From Clostridium sp. CAG:568 (GTDB taxonomy: Bacteria > Bacillota_I > Bacilli_A > RFN20 > CAG-288): a stretch of DNA of 64,000 nucleotides. Location: NCBI GenBank assembly GCA_000434395.1, contig FR878803.1, positions 1 through 64,000 of the forward strand, written 5' to 3'. Under the pieces are notes generated by a model. It made no database searches. It was given only the letters and a program-made list of their open reading frames with translations, and had not been told where the DNA came from. Position 1 is the stretch's first letter. Every line of letters starts with the position of its first letter. Below are positions 24,889 through 35,318 of the stretch, one piece after another. The position numbers and the translations under genes are program-made.

Positions 24889-27855
24889 TTATTCTTTTTT
24901 GACTTTGTTTTTTCTTCTTCTAGCCAAATACTTGATCAATTCCCATATTCCTACGCAGATCAAAAATATTGCAATAGTAGTCATATATCCACCAAAATCA
25001 ATTCCAACATCTCTCCATTGAGCTGATCTATTTGGCGTATAAAATTGAGTCAATTCACTAAAACCCGCAACACAGAATCCAAGAACAGAAGATATTCCTA
25101 AGCCGATGAGCATCGTCTTAATCTTATTAGTGGCAAGGAATATAAATACGACTGAGAGGAAGGCAAAAACTGCAAACAACAAATAATGACCGACCAGTTT
25201 TCTTAGCTTCTTAGCCAAGGAAGAGAACATCACACTTATATCTCTATCGATAGTCAAATCGATATAAACTGAATATTTCACCAAAGTATCGTCACTTCCC
25301 AAAGTGACTTTGAGTGTTGTTTTTCCAATATCCAACAAAGAAATGTTTCCAAATTTATCAACACTGACAATATTATTTGTCTTATTTCCACTTGAATCCA
25401 TACATTCAAAGCTCAAGTTTTTACATGACACTTTTTCTTTGGTAGTTATCCCTATCTTATAGTTCTTTCCATAGAACAATTTAGCTTCATATCTCTTTCC
25501 ATCATCGATAGAATTGAATGTTTCAGCCTTAAATACTTTACTATTTATAGTAAAAGGTGAGACAGTATCGACTACTTGAATTTGTTTAGTCTTTTTCAAA
25601 GAAGGATTCGATATAGGCGTTACTGTAATTGTAGATTTACCGATTTTCTTTGCTTTTCCAACCCCATTTTGACTGATAGAAATAACTGAGGAATCAGATG
25701 AAGTAAAGCTCACATCTTTGATTGATGCATTATTATTCATACTGACATCGATATCAAATTCACTTCCCAAAGCAATCTTTGAAAAATCATCCAACCCCTT
25801 GTTATCGCCAGGATAATAACCAGCATTATATACGACATCAAAACTATCAATATCGATGAAATTTACATCGATTGTAAAATCAAAGCTTAATAAATCGTTT
25901 TGACGAGAGGTTATTTTAAATGAAGTACTTCCTTTCTTATTTGCGAAAAATATTAATTTGTCATCGTTGCATACAACATTGTCGTTATTTGATGAAATAG
26001 AATAGGTTCCGTCATCAAATAAAACCTCATCATTTTTAGTTCCATCTTTGAATTGCCGATTAAAAGCAAATTCGACATTCAAAGCTTTATAATCGTGATA
26101 ATCTACACTGATAGTCGAATGGTTAGATAGAAGATTGTGACCTTCATCATAAACTCTCATAGTATTAGGCTTGTCGACTATACTAAAAATCAAATCCTCA
26201 GATATAGAATTATCGAGTTTAGAAACAAATCTAAACTTAACGTTTCCAGTTTGATTATTGGTAGTGATGGAGTATTGATTGTTTGATTCGACCAATTTGA
26301 CTAAATTTTCCCCTTCTCTAATTGAAACAATCCATCCAGAGTATTTAAAACTAACAGGTTCAATTGAAATATTAGAAAAGACATTGTCATAAATTTGATT
26401 TACTAGCAATTCATTTTTATCTGATTCGTTGGAAGAAAAATAATTGCCCAAAGAAATTCCACTGACAGAACCAGTTTGAAAGTCATTTTGATACTGATAA
26501 GTGAAAACTATAGCATTGGAAGTATCATCTTTATCGACATAAAACTTGATCTGACCACTGACATCAGAATCAGTATTAGCTTTAAAGGTAAAAGACTTAT
26601 AAGAATGACTTAAACAAGTTAATCTTGTCGAATCATATTCAATTTTGTAATTATTCAGTAAATATGCTTTGGAATTTATGTTTTTATATGGGATGGAAAT
26701 AGAAAAAGAGTCTATGGTAACTTTGCTGGAATAATGAGAATTGGTGTGAATCGATGGGGTATAAGATCTCTTCAATTTCGATGTGTCTATTTGATCAGAA
26801 GTCAATTTTGATTTTTCTTTGACATAGACATCAAAAGAATTAGTTTCAATCTTTGATTTATCTTTCTTCAAATAAGACAGTTTCAAATCCTTAAACGAAT
26901 TAGATTTATTCTCATCTTTAGATATGATTTTGATTTGATTACTTTTAATCGATTTAAAAAATATTCCATCCACTGATGGAAAATGAATTTTGGTCGAATC
27001 AAAAGTAGCGTTCGCAGGTGAATATTCAATGCTGACCGATATAGAGTCACCCATACTATATAATTCATATTTTGAATTTACCGAAATAGATTCAACTTCA
27101 ACCGTTTGAACAATTTTATCTTTAACATTAAAAGTTGTTGAATCTTCAAATTTGTTTATTTTAGCATAAATTATAGCTGTTCCGGATTTCTTAAATTCGA
27201 CTCTTCCATCAGAGTCAACACTACAAATAGTATCATCGCTAGAGCTAAAGGCAACTGTCGTGTAAGTGACATTACTAGGCTCAATATGAGTTTTTAATGT
27301 ATATGATTGTCCTACATAGAAAGTTTCTTTGCTAGATGGTTTATTAGTAATCACAATCGATGTTGCTAAAACCGGATCAACAGCAATAGAGAATTTCTTT
27401 ATTAGATTTGAATTTTTACTAGCTGTGAAAGTCAATTCTAAAGATGGGCTTTCCTTAATGAATGTAATTGAATTATCAGCACCAATTGTAGCAAAGGAAC
27501 TATCACAGTCAATATTGATTCCTTTAAAAGAAGTATCTTGAGGAATATAAGTAAAATTATAATAAATAGTATCTCCGACATAAAAAGTTGAATTAGACAA
27601 ATCTAAAATAATAGACTCATTTTTATCCTTATAAAAAGAAACACCGAAATCTTTTATCTCTTTTATTCTTTGACTATCATAATTGTCATTGATTTCATCC
27701 TCAAACAATCCGGTGAAATCATTACTTTGTTTAGCACTTTTACTCCCAGGCATCGCACTTTCTACAAATATCAAAACAGCGCAAACAATGTATAAAAGTA
27801 AAAATAAATACTGAACAATGTTTTTGAAAACATTGTGTTTTTTCGCTGTTGTCAT
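24889..27855 (-). CDS. VanZ-like membrane protein with a giant extracellular Ig-like insert
   Basis: The 988-residue product has one N-terminal membrane helix (about 12-34) followed by FVESAMPGSKSAKQSNDF, then ~830 extracellular residues, then three or four helices (about 875-975). The helices and flanking motifs look like a VanZ-family protein: SELTQFYTPNRSAQWRDVGIDFGGY matches the VanZ E-x-x-Q-x-x-x-P-x-R-x-x-x-x-D-V pattern, and the first helix plus 'ES-MPG-SA' is the usual VanZ start. The insert contains several bacterial Ig-like (BIG2) domains, e.g. VAFSSSDDTICSVDSDGRV and FTSSDSSVISISQNGVGKAKK. VanZ proteins act at the cell surface (teicoplanin resistance), mechanism unclear. It is the last gene of the eight-gene operon. 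Confidence 0.75.
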   Translation of the reverse strand: MTTAKKHNVFKNIVQYLFLLLYIVCAVLIFVESAMPGSKSAKQSNDFTGLFEDEINDNYDSQRIKEIKDFGVSFYKDKNESIILDLSNSTFYVGDTIYYNFTYIPQDTSFKGINIDCDSSFATIGADNSITFIKESPSLELTFTASKNSNLIKKFSIAVDPVLATSIVITNKPSSKETFYVGQSYTLKTHIEPSNVTYTTVAFSSSDDTICSVDSDGRVEFKKSGTAIIYAKINKFEDSTTFNVKDKIVQTVEVESISVNSKYELYSMGDSISVSIEYSPANATFDSTKIHFPSVDGIFFKSIKSNQIKIISKDENKSNSFKDLKLSYLKKDKSKIETNSFDVYVKEKSKLTSDQIDTSKLKRSYTPSIHTNSHYSSKVTIDSFSISIPYKNINSKAYLLNNYKIEYDSTRLTCLSHSYKSFTFKANTDSDVSGQIKFYVDKDDTSNAIVFTYQYQNDFQTGSVSGISLGNYFSSNESDKNELLVNQIYDNVFSNISIEPVSFKYSGWIVSIREGENLVKLVESNNQYSITTNNQTGNVKFRFVSKLDNSISEDLIFSIVDKPNTMRVYDEGHNLLSNHSTISVDYHDYKALNVEFAFNRQFKDGTKNDEVLFDDGTYSISSNNDNVVCNDDKLIFFANKKGSTSFKITSRQNDLLSFDFTIDVNFIDIDSFDVVYNAGYYPGDNKGLDDFSKIALGSEFDIDVSMNNNASIKDVSFTSSDSSVISISQNGVGKAKKIGKSTITVTPISNPSLKKTKQIQVVDTVSPFTINSKVFKAETFNSIDDGKRYEAKLFYGKNYKIGITTKEKVSCKNLSFECMDSSGNKTNNIVSVDKFGNISLLDIGKTTLKVTLGSDDTLVKYSVYIDLTIDRDISVMFSSLAKKLRKLVGHYLLFAVFAFLSVVFIFLATNKIKTMLIGLGISSVLGFCVAGFSELTQFYTPNRSAQWRDVGIDFGGYMTTIAIFLICVGIWELIKYLARRRKNKVKKE

Positions 27856-27880
27856 TAAGATTTATCCAATCGTAATATAA

Positions 27881-29062
27881 CTAATCAGACCATCTAGCAA
27901 ACAAAGAAATCGTATGATTGACTATTGTTAAATCAGTGAATTGCCCTGAATTGACATCATCTCTAGATGTGTACCATCCTTTGAAAGTATGTCCGTTTTT
28001 CTTAATCACAGGAAATTCATCCAAATCGACGTAACTTCCCCCATTGACTTTAATAGGATAAATATTTGTCCCTAGGGCTTTTTCAGTACCATCAGAATCC
28101 TTGAAATAAAGAGTTTCACTACTATCAGTCAAAGCGTTGAAATAAACAAAATACTTTTGACTTTCATTTGAAGAGGAACCTTTGATGGAGAATATCTCAG
28201 ACCACGCTCCATTCTCTTTCGTATAAACCCCACCAGTGCTGATGTTCAAATAGAAATCACCATCATTACCAAAGCTTCCTGCAGGTATATCGCTTCCGTA
28301 TCTCCAAGTAGAACCATCTTTTCCATCTTTAGTCTTTTGAATAAAGAAATAACTCCAAGCACCACTCTCATAATTGACTTTAAAAATCCAATCATTCTTA
28401 TGAGAATTGTTGATCATTTCCAATTCTTCATTATCAGCATTATCGACTGTTACCATATCGATACTAGAAATTGAATCACCTTGTTCACCTTTTTTTATAG
28501 TAACAACTTTACTGGTATCATTTGTCAATTTAATTGTCACTACAGTGTCGCCAGAATCATCGATATTAGTTTCAATATCGGCGATTCCAACACCATCAAT
28601 TCCGTCTTTTCCACCAGGAATTGTAAATTTGTCTGAACTATTATCAGTATAAGTAATAGTTACATTCAAATCATTGCTGCCTTCAACTTGATTTATGACT
28701 ACATCGGATATTCCTTTTCCGTCTTTTGGACCGGGAATTGTCACTATAGTATCATCAATGCTTGAATCAGTATAATGAATTGTCAATGTGGTGGATTTAT
28801 CCTCATTTTCAACTGCATCAACTGAGGCGATTCCAACACCTTCCTTTCCCGAGATTCCAGCTGGGATAGTAAACTTGGTCGGAGTAGCTTCTTCATCAGT
28901 ATAAGTGATTGTAACGATGACATTTCCGTTCTCATCACTATCATGAGTGACAGACTTGATCTGCAAAGCTTGATCAGTATTGAAAAAAGAACACGAAGCT
29001 AACGGCATCAATCCAATAGACATAGAAGCACATAACACAGCGATTAATCTTTTCATTTTCAT
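27881..29062 (-). CDS. Surface lipoprotein with beta-strand repeats and InlB-type end domain
   Basis: This 393-residue lipoprotein has a lipobox LASC with C24 as the lipid-modified cysteine. Residues about 30-210 hold four or five tandem ~40-residue repeats of the form I-x-x-V ... VTITYTD ... FTIP-G separated by collagen-like GxxGxxG linkers (GISGKEGVG, GGKDGIDGVG). A further domain (about 240-300) contains KDGKDGSTWRYGSDIP. The C-terminal ~80 residues are a Listeria-Bacteroides (InlB B-type) repeat with GHTFKGWYTSRDD ... ISLFARW. Such proteins bind surfaces or host/plant polymers. The start overlaps the end of the upstream gene by four bases (ATGA), and GGGGAGG lies nine bases upstream. Confidence 0.85.
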   Translation of the reverse strand: MKMKRLIAVLCASMSIGLMPLASCSFFNTDQALQIKSVTHDSDENGNVIVTITYTDEEATPTKFTIPAGISGKEGVGIASVDAVENEDKSTTLTIHYTDSSIDDTIVTIPGPKDGKGISDVVINQVEGSNDLNVTITYTDNSSDKFTIPGGKDGIDGVGIADIETNIDDSGDTVVTIKLTNDTSKVVTIKKGEQGDSISSIDMVTVDNADNEELEMINNSHKNDWIFKVNYESGAWSYFFIQKTKDGKDGSTWRYGSDIPAGSFGNDGDFYLNISTGGVYTKENGAWSEIFSIKGSSSNESQKYFVYFNALTDSSETLYFKDSDGTEKALGTNIYPIKVNGGSYVDLDEFPVIKKNGHTFKGWYTSRDDVNSGQFTDLTIVNHTISLFARWSD

Positions 29063-31536
29063 ATACCTTTACCTCCCCTGAGGTCGTCCGATGGACTTTG
29101 ATCAAATAGATACGGCTTTTCTCCTTCATTCAAATTCAACTTACCATTCGAATAGAAGTAGAACGGATGTGAGCCTGTGACACAAAGAACAGCTCTAGCT
29201 AACGCTGCGGCTATAGAATTAGTATATCCGCCACTGAAATAAGACTTTAACATATCTAGTGTCTCCTTCTTAGAAAAGATCATATTCGAATCAGAAGATT
29301 CAATCTCAACATCCGAACTATTCAATCCTCCACCATAGAAGACGACAGCAGTATTCAAATAGTTCTTATCATTTATTTTATACAAATATCCGTTGGATTC
29401 AGCTAATTTTTTTAATACATCCTTAACTTTGAAGAAATCATCTATGGACATTCCTTCATAGTCCTTTCCAAGACTTGCTAACAACAACGATAGTTGCTCA
29501 TAAATCAATGCTGAAGTCATAATATCATCTATGTCCTTCCAATCATAGAACAAGCTATTTCCAGTAATATTTAATTTGATGGGATAGCTAGTTCCACCGA
29601 TTTGATCATATTTACAAGTCATTCCCATGCTTCCTAATAGTCCAATGATAGAAGTAGGAGAGCCGTTATACATCATAGGTCCATTGAAGGATGTCTCGAC
29701 ACCTATTGAGAATACACCTGAATTTGCAAATGATGTATCCTTGACATTTATTACAGCATCGTATTTCTTAGAGCCGTTAGAATCGATTATATTCTCATCA
29801 TTATCTAATCCATTTTGGATACTTTCAAATGTCTTTCCTGATGATTGAGAAGACTGACTCAATCCATCCATCAAAATCGATTGAACCATATTATCCATAT
29901 TGAATCCATCATTGGCATCACCTTGGCTGTCATAATAACTAGTGAATTGACTAGTCTTTATACTTCCATCTGACATCACAATAGAAGCTTCTTTGCTTTT
30001 ATCTACTTTATTTTCTAAATTACTTCCCACCAATAGCAAGAATTCACCCGAGTCTTTCAAAATAGAATTATCTATTGTCAATCCATCAGTGGAAAATGCA
30101 CGTATTATATTCTTACCATTGGACAAAACACTATTTTGAACAGTGTCATTTTTTCCGCTCACCTCTAGTACTGTACCAGTATAAAAGTAATTGTACATTT
30201 CATTTTGTGCATCTGAATTTTGGATTCTTATATTATCTAAAGTGATATTGTCTCCATCCAACAATAATCCGACATTGTCTTGAGCATAAGCTTCAACAAA
30301 AGGATTTGTCGATATATCACCTATTCCTATATAAGGAAGAGGTCCATGGAAATAATCCTTATTAGCATCAGGAACAATAATTCCATTTCTATTCTTATCA
30401 GGAAGTCCATTTCTAGGGAAAGCTAGATTATTCAAATTGATGGTAAATCCATTCCCATAAAAATCTTTTTGCGCTCTTATTCCAGCAATTAATTTCTTTG
30501 AAATAGGTTCAATCAAAGCATCTTTATTAGTCTCATTAAATTCATCGATATAAGTTGTGTGATATGTGGATTCAAATTCATAGTATTCATTCGAGAAAGA
30601 AAATGAATCAGTGTCAAAGCTATAATTTCCAAATAGTTTGTCAGTCTTAGCATCTGATTTAAGTTCGTTTTTATATAAAATCCTTTTTTCATTGCTAGGG
30701 TCCACTCCACTAGCAACATATACATCTGCTAAAGATCCTAGCGATGTCTGCATAACAGCTGGATGACCAGTCGAAGATTTGTTGGTGCACATCAACAAAT
30801 CGTTATAGTTATAAACATTGACACCGTCTTTGACTATATTGAATCTATAAGTATTTGAAACATTATCATCTAAAGAACTGACAAATGTTATGAACGCATC
30901 TCCATGCCCATTAAAGGAAATCTCCTTAGAGCCATCATCGAAAGATATATTGTCCGATTTCGATAAAACCCTATAGGAACTATGTTCGTCAGTATCTATG
31001 ACGCATTGAATATCGAGCTTAATCTTTGAAGCGACTGTATGTAATCCATCATATTCCAATGAAGAATAAGAGGGATCGTATTGACCAAAATCCAAGTATG
31101 ATTTAGAACTTTGTCCACTTACATTTCCTTTATAATTGACGATGATCACACCTTTATCATAACAATATGCGTGGAAAGTTTTAGAAACAGTCTTCTTCTC
31201 ATTAGAACAAGTCACATCTATCTCGCCCTCATTATTGACTTTAAGATTGAAATTATCATCATTTTGCACAATCTCTGCCACATCATCCGAGGATGAATTA
31301 GATAAAGACCAAATTAAATCATTACCATCAGCTAAAATATTATTAGGATTGCTGACAGGAGTAGCTTCTAACTTATATGTGTTATTGGTCTTAAACCCCT
31401 CATTTTGCCTATAATTCCAAGATATATCTGAAATATCTACTGCAACAGCACGAGTCAAAATTGTCACTGTCACAAAAGAGAGAATACCCAAGAGGAATGG
31501 AATGATAAGAAGGATGACTAAAGTTTTTCTTTTCAT
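29059..31536 (-). CDS. Large secreted/anchored beta-helix-like surface protein
   Basis: This 825-residue protein has one N-terminal membrane/signal helix (about 5-27), Ig-like beta-rich segments (about 35-260), and a middle region (about 350-650) with the rhythm of a right-handed parallel beta-helix: FYGNGFTINLNNL, LLLDGDNITLDNIRIQNS, NDTVQNSVLSNGKNIIRAFS, GLTIDNSILKDSG. No C-terminal membrane helix or LPXTG motif is present, so it is anchored by its N terminus or released. I recognise no named family. It is co-translated (4-base overlap) with the permease upstream and the lipoprotein downstream, suggesting it is cargo or client of the machinery encoded with it. Confidence 0.75.
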   Translation of the reverse strand: MKRKTLVILLIIPFLLGILSFVTVTILTRAVAVDISDISWNYRQNEGFKTNNTYKLEATPVSNPNNILADGNDLIWSLSNSSSDDVAEIVQNDDNFNLKVNNEGEIDVTCSNEKKTVSKTFHAYCYDKGVIIVNYKGNVSGQSSKSYLDFGQYDPSYSSLEYDGLHTVASKIKLDIQCVIDTDEHSSYRVLSKSDNISFDDGSKEISFNGHGDAFITFVSSLDDNVSNTYRFNIVKDGVNVYNYNDLLMCTNKSSTGHPAVMQTSLGSLADVYVASGVDPSNEKRILYKNELKSDAKTDKLFGNYSFDTDSFSFSNEYYEFESTYHTTYIDEFNETNKDALIEPISKKLIAGIRAQKDFYGNGFTINLNNLAFPRNGLPDKNRNGIIVPDANKDYFHGPLPYIGIGDISTNPFVEAYAQDNVGLLLDGDNITLDNIRIQNSDAQNEMYNYFYTGTVLEVSGKNDTVQNSVLSNGKNIIRAFSTDGLTIDNSILKDSGEFLLLVGSNLENKVDKSKEASIVMSDGSIKTSQFTSYYDSQGDANDGFNMDNMVQSILMDGLSQSSQSSGKTFESIQNGLDNDENIIDSNGSKKYDAVINVKDTSFANSGVFSIGVETSFNGPMMYNGSPTSIIGLLGSMGMTCKYDQIGGTSYPIKLNITGNSLFYDWKDIDDIMTSALIYEQLSLLLASLGKDYEGMSIDDFFKVKDVLKKLAESNGYLYKINDKNYLNTAVVFYGGGLNSSDVEIESSDSNMIFSKKETLDMLKSYFSGGYTNSIAAALARAVLCVTGSHPFYFYSNGKLNLNEGEKPYLFDQSPSDDLRGGKGI

Positions 31537-33137
31537 ATGTTTCTAACCTCCATCTTTTTAAAATAGGTAGAACTTTTCTTTAAGAAGAAAACCATGACAA
31601 GAATAGATAAAATAAAAGTCAAACCTAAATCAAAATACAATATTCCAACTCCTTTCATAATCGTGAAATCAAATCCGATATCAACCAACACCAACAACAT
31701 CGGATAAACTATTACACTATATGAAAACAAAGTAGAGAATTTCTTCTTCACCGCACCTAAATCATGCATATCCATGATGACACCGCCAAAATTCATTATA
31801 ACTAATAGCAACAATCCTATAAACAAGAAGAAAAAGAATGACGATAAGGTTATGTTATCGGTCAAATAACAAGCCAGGACAGTTATAAAATATGAAATAG
31901 AAGTCAAAGATAAAGGAATTAATACTTTAGTCAGTGTGATCAATTTATCATTGATTGGCAACAACTTCACATTCATCAAATTCTGACCTTCCACAGAAAA
32001 AGAAGACGATCCACTTGAATGAATGACTAAAACAAACTCTAAGAGCAATAACATTTGTATCAAAGTCATCATGTCTGGAACGAACATCAATAAGACTCTA
32101 AGATTCTTTTGGAGAATTGTATTTATAGAAGATAAGACAGCAAAGGATAAGAAAGGCAGCATTATCAACAAAGCAGTATAAGAAAATGTGTTTCCACTAT
32201 TTCTAAAGATAAGCATCAATTCTTTCTTAATAAGACCTTTCTTCATATCGCCTATAGACTTGTATTTTCCACCGGTTTTATTCTTATTGTGATCATCTCT
32301 TTGATTTATAATCGTATAAAAAGTAACAGACAAGAAATATCCGATTACCAAAAACAAGAGAAGAAGACCTAAAGAGATCAATACACAAGAAAGAATATTT
32401 TTAAATTTTATAACGGGAGAAAGAATAGAATAAACAGGAAGAAGGAAAGGGCACATACCATCTATGGCTTTAATGAACATAGAGGAGAATATATCCTTAA
32501 AAGAATAGTTATCTAACACTTTGAGAAAGAGGTTTAAACAAACTTGATATAAATAACAAAGACCTACGACTATCAAACTAGCACAAATAAACTGGAGCCA
32601 TTCTTTATTTTGAAGAAACTTATATATAACTTGTACCAGTACGACTAAAGTAAATATCACACCGATTGAAAATAAGGAAATAATGAATGGATATAAAATA
32701 CAAAAGACGTAATAATAAGGGATAAATTGCCTAAGAGCTCCATAAGTGACAAGGATAGGAAAAGACATTATAAAAGACTCTATCACTTGATATAAATAGA
32801 CATAAATCATCTTAGCTATGATTTTACTATCAGTACTTATGCATAAAGGAGCAAGAATCATAGAATCTTTCTTGTCGAACATTACTTTTCTAGCTCTGAC
32901 TAATCCTTCTATTATTCCTAAAATAAACGTAATAAAAATAGAAAAGACTAAGAAATCAAAACTAGAGTCAGCGGAATAAGCGCTAATCTTTGTATCTAAT
33001 GAGTAAGTTAAATAAGAAATTAGAGCAATCAAAAGACAAGCTGCTATAGTTTTTAACAATATAGCTATCAAAGTGGATTTATTGCCACTTCTAGCCTTAG
33101 CCAATTTAAATTCCTTATTGACTAACTCAATAATCAT
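31533..33137 (-). CDS. ABC transporter permease (about 12 membrane helices)
   Basis: This 534-residue polytopic protein has hydrophobic helices throughout, with a conserved-looking cytoplasmic segment GDMKKGLIKKELMLIFRNSGNTFSYTA near the middle. Its start overlaps the stop of the ABC ATPase gene by four bases, so the two form the transporter. The layout resembles putative ABC-2-like exporter permeases of Firmicutes that pair with a single ATPase. The substrate is unknown. Given the surface-protein genes immediately downstream in the same operon, an export or envelope role is likelier than nutrient uptake, but that is inference. No solute-binding protein is in the operon. Confidence 0.85.
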   Translation of the reverse strand: MIIELVNKEFKLAKARSGNKSTLIAILLKTIAACLLIALISYLTYSLDTKISAYSADSSFDFLVFSIFITFILGIIEGLVRARKVMFDKKDSMILAPLCISTDSKIIAKMIYVYLYQVIESFIMSFPILVTYGALRQFIPYYYVFCILYPFIISLFSIGVIFTLVVLVQVIYKFLQNKEWLQFICASLIVVGLCYLYQVCLNLFLKVLDNYSFKDIFSSMFIKAIDGMCPFLLPVYSILSPVIKFKNILSCVLISLGLLLLFLVIGYFLSVTFYTIINQRDDHNKNKTGGKYKSIGDMKKGLIKKELMLIFRNSGNTFSYTALLIMLPFLSFAVLSSINTILQKNLRVLLMFVPDMMTLIQMLLLLEFVLVIHSSGSSSFSVEGQNLMNVKLLPINDKLITLTKVLIPLSLTSISYFITVLACYLTDNITLSSFFFFLFIGLLLLVIMNFGGVIMDMHDLGAVKKKFSTLFSYSVIVYPMLLVLVDIGFDFTIMKGVGILYFDLGLTFILSILVMVFFLKKSSTYFKKMEVRNI

Positions 33138-33904
33138 TTTTTATCTCCTTTATATATGGAGAAGAACAAATTCCTCATATCCGTCTTCAAATAAGGATTA
33201 CGAGATGTTAAATCAAAGGTAGTTTGAATAACACCGTTATTCAAAAGACACGCCTTTGTAGCCACATCAAAAATGAAATCTATACTATGTGAAACTATTA
33301 AAATTCCTTTCTTAGCTCTCTTAAAGTCGTTTATTACATCGACCAAAGTCTTATAGACCATAATATCCAATCCGACTGTAGGCTCATCCAACACCCAAAG
33401 ATCTGGGTTATGGATGATAGAAGCCATCAATGCCACTTTTTGTTTCATACCATGAGAATACTCACTGATACGTCTCTTCATATCAAATTCAGGCATATCA
33501 AATTTGATCAGCAACGCCTGATAATTCCTATGGAATACCTCATCGATCATCTGATAAGATGAACCGATGAATTTCAAATATTCCTCACCTGTCATCATCT
33601 CATAGAGGATAGGTTCAGATGGAACATATCCTAAATTCAATTTAAAATTAATTGGATCTTTATCCAAATCCAATCCATCCAATTTAACGATTCCGTCATT
33701 CTTTGTTTTCAAACCGACAATACAATCCAAGGTAGTTGATTTACCAATACCATTCTTACCAAAAAGACAATAGCATTCACCTGGATTAACCATGAATGAC
33801 AATTCATTTACAACAACACGTTTACCATAGGATTTAACCAATTTCTCGACTTGAAGAATCGGTTCTATTTCAACTGGATTTTTTTCATTCTTTTCCTCTT
33901 CCAT
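33134..33904 (-). CDS. ABC transporter ATP-binding protein
   Basis: This 256-residue ABC ATPase has Walker A GKNGIGKST (about 50-58), Q-loop region LGYVPSEPILYE, signature in the variant form YSHGMKQKVAL, Walker B LWVLDEPTVGLD, and H-loop IVSHSID. The SHGMKQ signature and the 'P-x-EP' Q-loop are typical of exporter (CcmA/YtrB-like) ATPases. RBS AAAGGAGG precedes the ATG. It overlaps the permease gene, forming the transporter, and lies three bases after the DUF2357-like gene. Residues 1-15 are an acidic/polar extension (MEEEKNEKNPVE) before the domain. Confidence 0.93.
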   Translation of the reverse strand: MEEEKNEKNPVEIEPILQVEKLVKSYGKRVVVNELSFMVNPGECYCLFGKNGIGKSTTLDCIVGLKTKNDGIVKLDGLDLDKDPINFKLNLGYVPSEPILYEMMTGEEYLKFIGSSYQMIDEVFHRNYQALLIKFDMPEFDMKRRISEYSHGMKQKVALMASIIHNPDLWVLDEPTVGLDIMVYKTLVDVINDFKRAKKGILIVSHSIDFIFDVATKACLLNNGVIQTTFDLTSRNPYLKTDMRNLFFSIYKGDKK

Positions 33905-33907
33905 AGA

Positions 33908-35308
33908 TCAATCCTCCTTTCTTAAAATACTCTTTATCCAGAGATTAAATGAGTCATCTTCATTTTTAAAATAAGACATACTGGAATCACAATTCAAGCA
34001 ATGAGCCTTAGTTCCAAAGTTATAAACATTCCTACTTCCACATACAGGGCAGACTTCGAATATGTTCTTCACTTTAAAGACAAGTCCTAAACTTTTTATT
34101 AGATTCATAAGACTAGTTTGATCGTTCTTATAATATGAAGATACAAGAATCTTATTGTAATAATTAGATTTGTTAGAAGCAGTTATAAAAATAGAATTAT
34201 CAAATATCTTCTCATCATTCTTCTTTTTAGTTCTAATAGGCTTTAATGATTTTCTATCAACTTTTCTAATCATGTGGATTATAGAACTACTCTTCTCACC
34301 TTTGTAATCTAAATCAATAATCAACGATAGATCAGCTCCTTCTTTCAATGAGTAAGTCATCTGATCTTTCACAAATACGATAGGATTAAATTCTATAAAG
34401 CCATCCTTATTCATTTTGAATATTTGTCCATCTAGATCAACACCACATGTGTCCAACAAGTTCAACAGCCTCAAGACAATAAAGTTGAAATAACTTTTAT
34501 CCATACAATCAGAAGGATAGTTTTGATTCAAATAATTATCTAAATAAAATTTATAACAGTAAGAATAAAGAGGGTTATGAATCAAGACATTTGTAGGAAT
34601 TATGTCTTTCTTAATTTTATAAGGAGAAACAAATTTATAAAATTTGCTAGATTTAATAAACTTAATATATTTCTTGGCCTTGCCTAGTTTTTCAGTGAAG
34701 TCCGGTCTCTTGTCAGGAATATCATAGAATTCTCTATCGATAGGTCCTTTAAATAAAGGTAATTCATTTAAGAATGAATGAGATGAATAAGTTAAAGAAG
34801 GCATTTCATAAGATTCAGCCAGCGAAGAGAAATAATCTTCTTCCATTAAAGAGAAATCATCGATGTCTTCGCTCAGTAAATCTACTAGTAGACAAATAAA
34901 CTTGTTTTCATACATAATGACAGAATCTATAGATTCACTAGTATGAACAAATTCAGGGATTTTTTCACCATTTTTTTCTTTCCAAAGAGAAATATCTCTC
35001 ATCGTATCGATAAAACCTTTTTGGTCTAAGCTTGATACTAAATCACTTCTCTTCACCAATCTTTCACTATCAGTTTTAAAGACAGGCTTTCTAACGATGG
35101 ATAAGATTCTTTCCAAAACCTTTGTTAAAGAATCTATTTTATCTAAGGCATCTTTGAAATTTAATTCTTCATCAGAAGGCAATACATACTGCTTATTCTT
35201 TATTAAATCCTTGAGATTCCTAAAATTTGTAGGCTTTGAAAACACGCTCCAAGTCCTGGAGTAGAACGATCTCAGTACACCAACATTTTTCTTAGTTTTC
35301 AAGTCCAT
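33908..35308 (-). CDS. DUF2357-like protein with C-terminal zinc ribbon
   Basis: This 466-residue soluble protein contains two segments that I associate with DUF2357 proteins (partners of McrB-like ATPases): TSESIDSVIMYENKFICLL (about 122-142, like '..DTPENRF..') and NVLIHNPLYSYCYKFYLDN (about 256-275, like '..VLL.NP.Y..Y..Y'). The C terminus is a four-cysteine zinc ribbon (C420, C423, C437, C440). A convincing PD-(D/E)xK nuclease centre is not visible; IIDLDYKGEK near 330 is only suggestive. The adjacent gene encodes an McrB-like AAA ATPase, which strengthens the pairing. Its role with an ABC exporter and signal peptidase is unknown. The family call is from memory. Confidence 0.55.
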   Translation of the reverse strand: MDLKTKKNVGVLRSFYSRTWSVFSKPTNFRNLKDLIKNKQYVLPSDEELNFKDALDKIDSLTKVLERILSIVRKPVFKTDSERLVKRSDLVSSLDQKGFIDTMRDISLWKEKNGEKIPEFVHTSESIDSVIMYENKFICLLVDLLSEDIDDFSLMEEDYFSSLAESYEMPSLTYSSHSFLNELPLFKGPIDREFYDIPDKRPDFTEKLGKAKKYIKFIKSSKFYKFVSPYKIKKDIIPTNVLIHNPLYSYCYKFYLDNYLNQNYPSDCMDKSYFNFIVLRLLNLLDTCGVDLDGQIFKMNKDGFIEFNPIVFVKDQMTYSLKEGADLSLIIDLDYKGEKSSSIIHMIRKVDRKSLKPIRTKKKNDEKIFDNSIFITASNKSNYYNKILVSSYYKNDQTSLMNLIKSLGLVFKVKNIFEVCPVCGSRNVYNFGTKAHCLNCDSSMSYFKNEDDSFNLWIKSILRKED

Positions 35309-35318
35309 ATAACAAAGA

